NCBI RefSeq assembly: GCF_951793255.1
Contig: NZ_OX636706.1
Coordinates: 2,891,501 to 2,955,500 of the forward strand
Source: Desulfovibrio piger
GTDB lineage: Bacteria > Desulfobacterota > Desulfovibrionia > Desulfovibrionales > Desulfovibrionaceae
Length of the DNA stretch: 64,000 nucleotides
Direction: 5' to 3'
Of the stretch, positions 40,854 through 48,903 are shown one piece after another. The notes beneath the pieces are model-generated. The model saw only the letters and a list, made by a program, of their open reading frames with translations. It ran no database searches and was not told where the DNA came from. The position numbers and the translations under genes are program-made. How positions within the stretch are numbered: the stretch's first letter is position 1; each line of letters starts with the position of its first letter.

Positions 40854-42250
40854 ACCACCTTTTCCGTGCCCTGCCGTCCATGGACGCCAGTCTGGATGCC
40901 CTGCTGACGGCGGACAAGGCCCTGCACGACCTGCCCCGCCCCCTGCTGCGCGAGGCCGTCACGGATTTCTGGAACAGCCGCCGCGACGACATCCGCGCCG
41001 GTCGCGTACAGGATGCCGCCGAACTGGCCCTGGAGGCCTGTCTGCCCGAGCTGCTGGCCTTCGTCCGCCGCAAGACGGCGCCGCGCCTGCGTAATGTCAT
41101 CAACGGCACCGGCGTGGTCATCCATACCAACATGGGACGTTCCGTGCTGGCCCGGAGTGCCCAGGAGGCCGTGCGCCGGGTCATCTCCGGCTACTGCAAC
41201 CTGGAGCTCGACCTGCACAGCGGCGGACGCGGCAGCCGCTACGTCATCATCGACGAGCTGCTCCAGCGCCTGACCGGCGCCGAGGCCGCCATGGTGGTCA
41301 ACAACAACGCCGCCGCCGTCCTGCTGGTGCTGGATACCTTCTGCAAGGGCGGCGAGGTCATCGTCTCGCGCGGGGAACTGGTGGAGATCGGCGGCAGCTT
41401 CCGCATCCCGGAAGTGATGGAAAAAAGCGGTGCCCGCCTGCGCGAAGTGGGCGCCACCAACCGCTGCCACCTGCACGACTACGCCGCGGCCATCAACGGA
41501 GACACCCGCGCCCTCATGCGCGTGCACACCTCCAACTACCGCATCGTGGGCTTCCATTCCGCCGTGCCCCTGCCCGATCTGGCGGCTCTGGCCCGGGAAC
41601 ACGGCCTGCCCGTCATCGAGGATCTGGGCAGCGGTTCCTTCATGGACTTTTCTTCCGTGGGCCTGCCCAACGAACCTACGGTGCCCGAAGTGGTGGCCGG
41701 AGGCGCCGACGTGGTGACCTTCTCCGGCGACAAGGTGCTGGGGGGCCCGCAATGCGGCCTCATCGTGGGCAGCCGGGAGCGCATCGAGGCCCTGAAAAAG
41801 AATCCCCTCACCCGCGCCCTGCGCTGCGACAAGCTGACCATGGCCGCGCTGGAAGCCACCCTGCGCCTTTATTGCGAGCCCGAACGCGCCCGCCGCGAGA
41901 TCCCGACCCTGCGCGACATCTGCCGGGACCCCAAAGACCTGGCCCGTGCCGCCCGCTCGCTGGCCGCCCGGCTGCGCCGCGCCCTGGGCCCCGCCTGCCG
42001 CATCAGCCTGCGCCCGGATGTTTCCCGCGTGGGCGGCGGCGCCTTCCCGGAACGCGACCTGCCCACCACCCTGGTCTGCCTGGAGCCCGCCGCCATGAGC
42101 GCCACGGCCCTCAAGCAGGCCCTGCTGGATACCACGCCGCCGGTGCTGGGCCGTCTGGAAGAAAGGAGCTTCTGCCTCGACCCGCGCACGCTCCTGCCCG
42201 AAGACCTGCCGCGCCTGACGGCCCTGCTCAAACAGCTGCTGGCCGGCTAG
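40850..42250 (+). CDS. selA: L-seryl-tRNA(Sec) selenium transferase
   Basis: This 466-residue PLP enzyme converts Ser-tRNA(Sec) to Sec-tRNA(Sec) with selenophosphate. Signatures are NGTGVVIHTNMGRSVLA near residue 85, EAAMVVNNNAAAVLL, and the PLP-lysine motif TFSGDKVLGGPQCGLIVG near residue 290. The length fits bacterial SelA. The cognate tRNA gene, selC, is at 58132, so this genome makes selenoproteins; selB and selD are not in the window. Confidence 0.93.
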   Translation: MNHLFRALPSMDASLDALLTADKALHDLPRPLLREAVTDFWNSRRDDIRAGRVQDAAELALEACLPELLAFVRRKTAPRLRNVINGTGVVIHTNMGRSVLARSAQEAVRRVISGYCNLELDLHSGGRGSRYVIIDELLQRLTGAEAAMVVNNNAAAVLLVLDTFCKGGEVIVSRGELVEIGGSFRIPEVMEKSGARLREVGATNRCHLHDYAAAINGDTRALMRVHTSNYRIVGFHSAVPLPDLAALAREHGLPVIEDLGSGSFMDFSSVGLPNEPTVPEVVAGGADVVTFSGDKVLGGPQCGLIVGSRERIEALKKNPLTRALRCDKLTMAALEATLRLYCEPERARREIPTLRDICRDPKDLARAARSLAARLRRALGPACRISLRPDVSRVGGGAFPERDLPTTLVCLEPAAMSATALKQALLDTTPPVLGRLEERSFCLDPRTLLPEDLPRLTALLKQLLAG

Positions 42251-42417
42251 AGCCTATTTCCGCCCGCACCCCGCTCCACAGCGCCATGCGGGCCATGCTT
42301 CCCGGCCATGCACCGGCCGGAGCATCACGCCCTGCCGCGGCTGCCGGACCTCCGGCCAGCCGGGCACCGGCTCCATGAAAAGGCAGCCGCAGTACCGCTG
42401 CCTAAAGGATACTGGAT

Positions 42418-43815
42418 ATGAAAAAAGCAGAAACGCCTTCCCTCACCTACAGTCCCCGCAATGCCTGGGACGTGTACACCACCGCCACCCAGAAGCGCCA
42501 GATGGACGCTCTGGTCAAGCGGTACATGGATTTCCTCAGCAATTGCAAGACCGAGCGCGAGACCGTGGCTTATGTGCAGAAACGCCTGCAGGAAGCCGGG
42601 TTCAGCGAGGACTTCAAAAAGAACACCGTGTTCCGCAACCTGCGCGGCAAGGCCATCTTTGCCGCCCGCAAGGGCAAGATCCCGCTGCAGAAGGGCGTGC
42701 ACCTCATCGCCGCCCATGCCGACAGCCCCCGTCTGGACTTCAAGCAGCGTCCGCTGGTCGAGCAGCCCGGTGTGGCCCAGGCCAAGACCCACTATTACGG
42801 CGGCATCCGCAAGTACCAGTGGCTGGCCCGTCCTCTGGCCCTGCACGGCGTGGTGGTGCTGGAAAACGGCAAGAGCATCAGCGTGGCCATCGGAGAAAAA
42901 GCCGGAGAGCCCGTCTTCACCATCGCCGACCTGCTGCCCCATCTGGCCCGCAAGCAAAACAGCCAGACCCTGGCCGAAGTCTTTGACGGCGAAAAGCTGA
43001 ACATCATCCTCGGCCACAGCCCGGCCCCCACCGCCGCCAAGAACAAGGACATCAAGGAGCCCATCAAGCAGCACGTGCTGGAGCAGCTCAACGCCAAGTA
43101 CGGCATCCGCGAGGAAGACCTCGTCACCGCCGAACTCCAGGTCGTGCCCGCGGGCCCCGCCACCTATGTGGGCTTCGACAAGGGGCTGGTGGGCGGCTAC
43201 GGCCAGGATGACCGCATCTGCGTCTTCACCGCCCTGGAGGCCCTGCTCAACGCCAAGAACACCAACCGCCTCTGCCCCAACATGGCCGTCATGTTCTGGG
43301 ACAAGGAAGAGATCGGTTCCGACGGTGCCACCGGCGCGGCCTCCCGCTTCCTGCAGTACTGCTTCGAAGACCTGGCCCGCGCCTGGGCCCCGGGCATCCC
43401 TGTCTCGCAGGTGCTGCTCAATACCCGCGCCCTGTCCGCCGACGTGGACGCCGCCTTCGACCCCGACTTCCCCGAAGTGCACGAAAAGCAGAACGCCGCC
43501 CAGCTGGGCCACGGCCCCGTCTGCTCCAAATACTCCGGCTCCGGCGGCAAATACGGTGCCAGCGATGCCGATGCCGAGTTCTACGGCTATGTGCGCGGCC
43601 TGTTCAACGCCCGCAACATCCCCTGGCAGCCCGCCGAACTGGGCAAGGTGGATGTGGGCGGCGGCGGCACCGTGGCCCTCTTCCTGGCCGCCTACGGCAT
43701 GCAGGTCATCGACTGCGGCCCGGCCCTCCTCTCCATGCACAGCCCCTTCGAGCTGGCCAGCTGCGTGGACATCCTTGCCACGGCCGAAGCCTACAAAGCC
43801 TTCCTCGAAGGTTAG
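42418..43815 (+). CDS. M18-family aminopeptidase
   Basis: This 465-residue metalloenzyme removes N-terminal residues, probably acidic ones. Zinc-binding motifs are HLIAAHADSPRLDFK near residue 101, GYGQDDRICVF near 260 and MFWDKEEIGSDGATGAASRF near 295, with a further His near the end (SMHSPFELAS). It is about the length of bacterial M18 enzymes. The ATG is preceded by AAAGGATACTGGAT at moderate strength. It appears to be transcribed alone. Confidence 0.87.
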   Translation: MKKAETPSLTYSPRNAWDVYTTATQKRQMDALVKRYMDFLSNCKTERETVAYVQKRLQEAGFSEDFKKNTVFRNLRGKAIFAARKGKIPLQKGVHLIAAHADSPRLDFKQRPLVEQPGVAQAKTHYYGGIRKYQWLARPLALHGVVVLENGKSISVAIGEKAGEPVFTIADLLPHLARKQNSQTLAEVFDGEKLNIILGHSPAPTAAKNKDIKEPIKQHVLEQLNAKYGIREEDLVTAELQVVPAGPATYVGFDKGLVGGYGQDDRICVFTALEALLNAKNTNRLCPNMAVMFWDKEEIGSDGATGAASRFLQYCFEDLARAWAPGIPVSQVLLNTRALSADVDAAFDPDFPEVHEKQNAAQLGHGPVCSKYSGSGGKYGASDADAEFYGYVRGLFNARNIPWQPAELGKVDVGGGGTVALFLAAYGMQVIDCGPALLSMHSPFELASCVDILATAEAYKAFLEG

Positions 43816-43839
43816 CCCGCCGCTGCTGAAGCGGCATCA

Positions 43840-43891
43840 TTGAGAGGGGGCGGGGACGTTTTTTGTAAAAACTGTCCCCGCCCCCTCTCAA
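43840..43891. repeat. Large perfect inverted repeat
   Basis: Eighteen bases at 43840-43857, reading TTGAGAGGGGGCGGGGAC, pair perfectly with 43874-43891 across a 16-base loop whose own T6 and A5 runs can pair. It lies 25 bases after the aminopeptidase stop. It probably ends transcription or blocks RNA decay, but there is no T tract outside the stem. Confidence 0.6.
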
Positions 43892-44200
43892 ACTCTCCCC
43901 CACCCCTGAAAAAACGTTTCTCTGGTCGGCATGGAAGGTCTCCGTCGCTGTCTGGCGGGGAGGGACTTCCAGCCCCTGACCGGAGAAAAGACAGTCTGTC
44001 ATACCGCCATGTCTGTTGCCTGATCGAAGGGATTCTTGCGGCATGCCCGGCGGAAAGTAACGCGCCGTCGTACATCGCCATATCCGGCAGTACGCTTTTT
44101 CTTGCATCTCGCACGCCTGCCTCGCGGCGTAGCAAGACTATCCGCCCTGTATTTTCTGTTTTCCGCCACCGGACACCCACTGACTAACGCCGCAAAAAAC

Positions 44201-44232
44201 GAAAAGCGGACATCCTGAGATGTCCGCTTTTC
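44201..44232. terminator. Bidirectional terminator between M18 peptidase and mltA
   Basis: GAAAAGCGGACATC (44201-44214) pairs perfectly with GATGTCCGCTTTTC (44219-44232) over a 4-base loop. The A and T ends of the stem give T-rich 3' ends in both directions. It serves the convergent genes. Confidence 0.7.
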
Positions 44233-44417
44233 CATTGCCCGCCGGTCAGCGACGGGGACCTTCCAGAAAGATCATATGAGCGGTTTTGGGGGAGGAGTGG
44301 GGAGCTGCCCCCTTTTTCCCGCTGGGAGCGCCGTGCCCGTTACGACGGAGGAAGCTACGGGCATCGACAGCACCGCAAAGGGGTTCCCCTCCCCTCGAAC
44401 CAGCCTTTCCCCGCTCC

Positions 44418-45569
44418 CTACCGTGCCACCAGCACCCAGGCGGGGCCGGGGGCATCCAGATGGCTGGCCACATAATTGGCGCGTTCGGAACCGCCGCAGA
44501 ACAGGTCGATGCGCCGCTGCTTGATGGCGCCGCCCACGTCCTGGGCAAAGCCGATGCCGCGCAGAGGCAGACTGCCGTATTTTTCATCCGGCACGTTGAC
44601 GCCAAAGGCCACCACGGCCCCCAGCGGGATATAGCTGCGGTCCACGGCCAGGGAGAGCCATTCGTCCACCACATGGCCCATGGCGCCGGTGGGACCGCGG
44701 CTGCCGTAGCGGAAAAAGACGTAGCTGGGGTTCTCGTTGAGGATCTCGCGCACGCGCTGGGGATTGTCCTTGAACCACTGACGCTGCTCGAAGATGTCGC
44801 CGCGCTTGAGCAGGCCCTTCTCGCGCATGATGCGGCCCGAGCTCTTGTATTTGTGGCCGTTCTGGCCCGCATAGTTGATGAAGGCCTCGGTACCGTCATC
44901 GAAGACCAGACGGCCGGAGCCCTGGATCTCCAGGAAGAAGACGTCCACGGGGTCAGCGGCCCAGGCCAGTTCCAGCCCCCGACCGGCCAGCAGCTGCTGC
45001 TCTTCGATCTGGCGGCGGGTATAGTAACGGCCCTTGTGGCGGCGCTTGTACTGCTTCATGTCCGGCGGCAGGGCGTAGATGGCCTGCTCGTAGCCGGGCT
45101 TGCGGGTACGGCTGGCCTTGACGCGGGGCTCATAGTAACCGGAATAGGCGATGCCGGAGGGGACCTCCACCCACTGGAAGTTCTGGAGGAAGAGCTGCGG
45201 TTCGGCATCCAGACGGGGCAGCAGCTCCTGCAGGCGCAGCAGGGTGCGTTCCAGGTCGCCCCAGGTCAGGCGCAGGCCGGGACGGTCGATGGCCACGGCC
45301 ACGGCGGGCTTGCTCTTGACATAGCGCAGGGATTTCCGCACCGTAGGCGCCATCTCGCGCCACGACTGCAGGTCCTGGTTCCGGGGCGCAAGATGCTCCG
45401 TGAAGAATTCGGGCGATTCAAAGCCCACGGCGGGCCCTTTGGGGATCAGGTATTCCTCGTGCGTCTGCCGCGACCCGCAGCCGGACAGCGCCAGGGCGGC
45501 CAGCAGCACGGCGCACAGCGCCAGACGCGGGAGCCCCTTCCCCACACGCAAAGGAGTTTTCTGATGCAT
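44418..45569 (-). CDS. mltA: Membrane-bound lytic murein transglycosylase A (lipoprotein)
   Basis: This 383-residue enzyme cleaves peptidoglycan strands with formation of 1,6-anhydromuramic ends. It has a lipoprotein signal (ALCAVLLAALALSGCGS, Cys at residue 31). The MltA domain includes GIAYSGYYEPRVKASRT and DVFFLEIQGSGRLVF; the C-terminal 3D domain has GAVVAFGVNVPDEKYG and IGFAQDVGGAIKQRRIDLF, with the catalytic Asp in the latter region. The start at 45569 overlaps, head to head, the start of the ybgC-like gene. AAGGAAAA precedes the ATG. Confidence 0.9.
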   Translation of the reverse strand: MHQKTPLRVGKGLPRLALCAVLLAALALSGCGSRQTHEEYLIPKGPAVGFESPEFFTEHLAPRNQDLQSWREMAPTVRKSLRYVKSKPAVAVAIDRPGLRLTWGDLERTLLRLQELLPRLDAEPQLFLQNFQWVEVPSGIAYSGYYEPRVKASRTRKPGYEQAIYALPPDMKQYKRRHKGRYYTRRQIEEQQLLAGRGLELAWAADPVDVFFLEIQGSGRLVFDDGTEAFINYAGQNGHKYKSSGRIMREKGLLKRGDIFEQRQWFKDNPQRVREILNENPSYVFFRYGSRGPTGAMGHVVDEWLSLAVDRSYIPLGAVVAFGVNVPDEKYGSLPLRGIGFAQDVGGAIKQRRIDLFCGGSERANYVASHLDAPGPAWVLVAR

Positions 45570-45986
45570 GACGATTTTCCTTCCCCGGCCATCTGGTTCA
45601 CCCACCGGATCTCCTACGGTGAAACAGATACCATGGGCGTTCTGTATTATGCGGAGTATCTCCACATCTTCGAGAGGGCGCGCAGCGAATTCATCCGCGC
45701 CTGCGGCATGAGCTACCGTGATGTGGAGGAAAAGGACATCATCCTGCCCGTCCGCGAGGCCCAGTGCCGTTACCGTTCCCCGGCCCGCTATGACGATCTG
45801 GTGCAGGTCCACACGGCCATCAGCGAATGGGGCCGCGCGTCCATGCGCTTTGTATACGAGATGTGGAACGAGGACAAGACGCGCCTGCTGGCCACGGGCA
45901 GCACCCAGCACGCCCTGGTGAACCGTCAGGGACGTCCTGTGGCCGTGCCGGACTGGCTGCGCGATCTTCTGGGCAACCTGAAATAG
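45564..45986 (+). CDS. YbgC-like acyl-CoA thioesterase
   Basis: This 140-residue hotdog-fold thioesterase has the family motif VSYGETDTMGVLYYAEYL-type sequence (here RISYGETDTMGVLYYAEYLH), with the catalytic Asp in TDTMG and a following Tyr/His region. YbgC proteins hydrolyse short acyl-CoA or acyl-ACP thioesters and are linked to envelope lipid metabolism. AAGGAG precedes the ATG at 45564. The first six bases, ATGCAT, also hold the start of the divergent mltA, so the promoters of both lie inside the other gene. Confidence 0.85.
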   Translation: MHDDFPSPAIWFTHRISYGETDTMGVLYYAEYLHIFERARSEFIRACGMSYRDVEEKDIILPVREAQCRYRSPARYDDLVQVHTAISEWGRASMRFVYEMWNEDKTRLLATGSTQHALVNRQGRPVAVPDWLRDLLGNLK

Positions 45987-46009
45987 CGGCGGCCTGACAG
46001 CCGAACACG

Positions 46010-46039
46010 AAAAAAGCCGGGGACATCCCGGCTTTTTTT
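46010..46039 (+). terminator. Terminator after the thioesterase gene
   Basis: AAAAAAGCCGGG pairs with CCCGGCTTTTTTT around GACAT. It is a strong intrinsic terminator, usable in both directions. Confidence 0.85.
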
Positions 46040-46362
46040 ATGGCATTGGAAAAATTTTTCACAACATTTTTTATTATTTTCTGCCGTGTGCCCATCCGCA
46101 CGCCACGGCAGGGACGCGGAGGACTCGTACCGGGCACGGATTTTCAGGCTCCCGGGGAGGTGCCTGTCCCCATTCTTGCACAAGCAGCCATCTATTTTGT
46201 CTTTCCGGGCGCAGATGTCAAGTTGAGCAAAAAAGTTGGGGCACTTCCCTTTTTGGCCATGTCGGGCTATGGTTTTATTACTACCGTGTGAAAGGTCGCA
46301 CGTTGCCCTCGTAAATCCGGCGGCCCCGGGCTCGCCATATCGCTTACTAAGGGAGTTTTAGC
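46040..46362 (+). other. Upstream region of the EF-G-like gene
   Basis: About 320 bases without a gene. The second half is richer in A and T and has several TTGxxx and TATxxx hexamers (for example near 46220-46280) that could make a promoter, but none has a convincing pair at 17-base spacing. GGGAGTTTTAGC stands before the ATG at 46363. Confidence 0.4.
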
Positions 46363-48426
46363 ATGTCCAACCCCGTGGATACCCAACGTACTTACGCACT
46401 TGTAGGCACCGGCGGCTGCGGCAAAACGTCGCTGGCCGAGATGCTCCTCTTCAATAGCGGCGCTCTGACCCGCATGGGCGCCATCGAAGACGGTACCACC
46501 TGCCTCGACTATGAACCGGAAGAAGTACGTCGTCGCGGCTCCATCCAGCCTGCGGTGGCTACCTGCCTCTGGAACAAGAATCGCCACTTCATGCTTGATA
46601 TCCCGGGTGACGGAAACTTTACCGGCGACATGGAATGCCTGCTCAAGGGCGTGGACGGCGTCGTCTTCGTGCTGGACGCCGTGGATGGCGTGCGCCCCCT
46701 GACCAAAAAATTCTGGAACCTCACCCGCGCCGAAAACCTGCCCGCCATCTTCGTCATCAACAAGATGGATCGCGACCGCGCCGACTTCCAGATGGCCTTC
46801 GACGGCCTGTCCACCCTGGGTGTCAAGGCTGTGGCGCTGCAGGTGCCCATCCGTGAAGGCGAGGCCTTTACCGGCTATGTGGACGTGCTGACCGGCAAGG
46901 CCTACACCTTTGGCGCTGACGGCGCTGTCAGCGAATGCGATGTGCCCGCCGATGTGGCCGACGACGTGAGCCTGCTCCACGACCTGACCGTGGAAAACAT
47001 CGCCGAAAGCGATGAAGAGCTCATGGAAAAATACCTGGAAGAAGGCAGCCTGTCTCTGGAAGACCTGCAGATCGGTCTGCGCAAGGGTACCGTGGCCGGT
47101 GAGCTCTGCCCCGTGCTGGTCTGCTCCTCCCTGGAAAACAAGGGTGGCGTGGCCGTGCTGGAAGCCATCCAGGCCCTGCTGCCCGCCGCTTCCGAGCGCC
47201 CCGCCTTTGTGGACGCCCTGGGCCAGGAACGCAAGCCCGATCCCGACGCCCCCGTGGCCGGTTTCGTCTTCAAGACCCTGGCCGACCCCTTCTCCGGCCA
47301 GCTTTCGCTGGTGCGCATCCTCTCCGGCACCATCAATGGTGATGCCACCCTCAAGAACATGCGCAGCGGTGAAAACGAACGCCTGGGCAGCCTGCTCTTC
47401 CTGACCGGCAAGACCCAGACCCCCTGCAAGGAACCCGTGGGCCCCGGCGCCATCGTGGCCGTGGCCAAACTGAAGAACACCCGCACCGGCGACAGCCTGT
47501 GCGACGAAAAGCAGCCCTTTGCCCTGCCCATGCCCAAGCTGCCGCCGCAGCTCATCACCTACGCGCTGGCTCCCAAGGAAAAGGGCGATGAAGACAAGGT
47601 CTACTCCGCCATCCAGCGTCTGCTGGACGAAGACGTCACCCTGCGTCTGGCCCGCGACGAAGAAAACGGCGACATCCTGCTTTCCGGTATGGGCCAGCTG
47701 CACATCGAACTTTCGGTGGAAAAGGCCAAACGCCGCTTCAAGGTGGACATCATCCTCAAGACGCCCAAGGTGCCCTATCGTGAGACCGTGCGCGGCAAGG
47801 TGCAGGTGCAGGGCCGTCACAAGAAGCAGTCCGGCGGCCGCGGCCAGTTCGGTGACTGCTGGATCAAGATGGAAGGCCTGCCCCGCGGTTCCGGCTATGT
47901 CTTCGAAGACGCCATCGTGGGCGGCGTGATCCCCCGCCAGTACATCCCCGCCATCGACAAGGGCATCCAGGAAGCGGCCGCCCGCGGTTTCCTGGCCGGT
48001 TGTCAGGTGGTGGACTTCCGCGTCAAGGTCTACGACGGCAGCTACCACACCGTGGACTCCTCGGAAATGGCCTTCAAGGTGGCCGGCTCCCTGGCCTTCA
48101 AAAAAGCCATGGAAAGCCTCAAGCCCGTGCTGCTGGAACCCATCGTGCTGCTGACCGTCTCCGTGCCTGACGAATGCATGGGCGACGTCATCGGCGACCT
48201 TTCCTCGCGTCGCGGCAAGGTGCTGGGCTCCGACTCCGCCGCCGGTGTCACCGAGATCAAGGCCCACGTGCCCATGAGCGAAGTGCTGCGCTACGCTCCC
48301 GACCTGCGCTCCATGACGGCCGGTCAGGGCTTCTTCACCATGGAATTCGCCCACTATGAAGAAGCTCCCCAGCCTGTGGCCGACAAGGTCATCGCTGAAC
48401 ACCAGAAGGCCGTGGCCGGCGAATAA
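46363..48426 (+). CDS. Elongation factor G-like GTPase (EF-G paralogue)
   Basis: This 687-residue protein has the five-domain EF-G layout. The G1 loop is GTGGCGKTSLAE, G4 is NKMDR, and the C-terminal domains IV and V are present (VRGKVQVQGRHKKQSGGRGQFG, VLGSDSAAGVTEIKAHVPMSE). G3 reads DIPGDGNFTG where canonical EF-G has DTPGHVDF, so the His that activates water is replaced by Asp. Such paralogues may act in ribosome rescue or recycling, or be slow GTPases. It is transcribed alone between two terminators. The main fusA should be elsewhere. Confidence 0.85.
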   Translation: MSNPVDTQRTYALVGTGGCGKTSLAEMLLFNSGALTRMGAIEDGTTCLDYEPEEVRRRGSIQPAVATCLWNKNRHFMLDIPGDGNFTGDMECLLKGVDGVVFVLDAVDGVRPLTKKFWNLTRAENLPAIFVINKMDRDRADFQMAFDGLSTLGVKAVALQVPIREGEAFTGYVDVLTGKAYTFGADGAVSECDVPADVADDVSLLHDLTVENIAESDEELMEKYLEEGSLSLEDLQIGLRKGTVAGELCPVLVCSSLENKGGVAVLEAIQALLPAASERPAFVDALGQERKPDPDAPVAGFVFKTLADPFSGQLSLVRILSGTINGDATLKNMRSGENERLGSLLFLTGKTQTPCKEPVGPGAIVAVAKLKNTRTGDSLCDEKQPFALPMPKLPPQLITYALAPKEKGDEDKVYSAIQRLLDEDVTLRLARDEENGDILLSGMGQLHIELSVEKAKRRFKVDIILKTPKVPYRETVRGKVQVQGRHKKQSGGRGQFGDCWIKMEGLPRGSGYVFEDAIVGGVIPRQYIPAIDKGIQEAAARGFLAGCQVVDFRVKVYDGSYHTVDSSEMAFKVAGSLAFKKAMESLKPVLLEPIVLLTVSVPDECMGDVIGDLSSRRGKVLGSDSAAGVTEIKAHVPMSEVLRYAPDLRSMTAGQGFFTMEFAHYEEAPQPVADKVIAEHQKAVAGE

Positions 48427-48452
48427 GCCCCAGCCTCTCTCCTGCTGATCAA

Positions 48453-48484
48453 GGGCCACCTGCTCCGTGCGGGTGGCCCTTTTT
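48453..48484 (+). terminator. Terminator of the EF-G-like gene
   Basis: GGGCCACC (48453-48460) pairs with GGTGGCCC (48472-48479), followed by TTTTT. Strong intrinsic terminator 26 bases after the stop. Confidence 0.85.
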
Positions 48485-48848
48485 ATTTACGGACGTTCTT
48501 CCACAGGTCCCCCGCAGCGCACCGAGGGTTGCAAGAAAGGGGAAACATTCCCCGGAGTGGACGGAAGAGGAATGCAACAAAGGGACATCGCCCCAGAACG
48601 GAGGACGCAGCCACAGCGCTGTCTGAACAGCAAAAATGCGAAAAGAGCCACGCCATCCAGGCAGGATTCCTGCCCGTTCCAGAGCCGAAAACATCGTGAC
48701 ACAGCCCCGGGAGCGATGACCGCACCGTGTCCGGCAAAGCGCCCTCGGCATCCCCCCTGCCCTTCCCCGTATCAGGTGAGCCAGAGCTGCAGCAGCGATG
48801 GGCAGGGATAGGGCCTGACGGCACCGGCTGCCCCTTCCCGCAGGCAAC
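48485..48848. other. Intergenic stretch without a recognisable gene
   Basis: About 360 bases between two convergent terminators. I find no open frame with a ribosome site, no tRNA and no repeat. Confidence 0.55.
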
Positions 48849-48880
48849 AAAAAAGGGAGGTCATCCGCGGATGTCCTCCC
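48849..48880 (-). terminator. Terminator of dnaA
   Basis: Read leftward, GGGAGGACATCC pairs with GGATGACCTCCC with one A-A mismatch, around a 2-base turn, and is followed by six T. It lies 24 bases beyond the dnaA stop. Confidence 0.8.
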
Positions 48881-48903
48881 TTCGCAAAAATCAGGCGTAT
48901 CGT

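Larger units (their letters stand above)
43816..44417. other. Intergenic stretch between convergent genes
   Basis: About 600 bases with no convincing gene on either strand. It holds two hairpins (43840-43891 and 44201-44232) and otherwise mixed sequence. Open frames here lack ribosome sites and have shadow-frame composition. Confidence 0.6.

Noticed and set aside
43906-44190. Small genes between the aminopeptidase and mltA
   Set aside because: Open frames on both strands lack ribosome sites and are rich in Arg, Ser and Pro.
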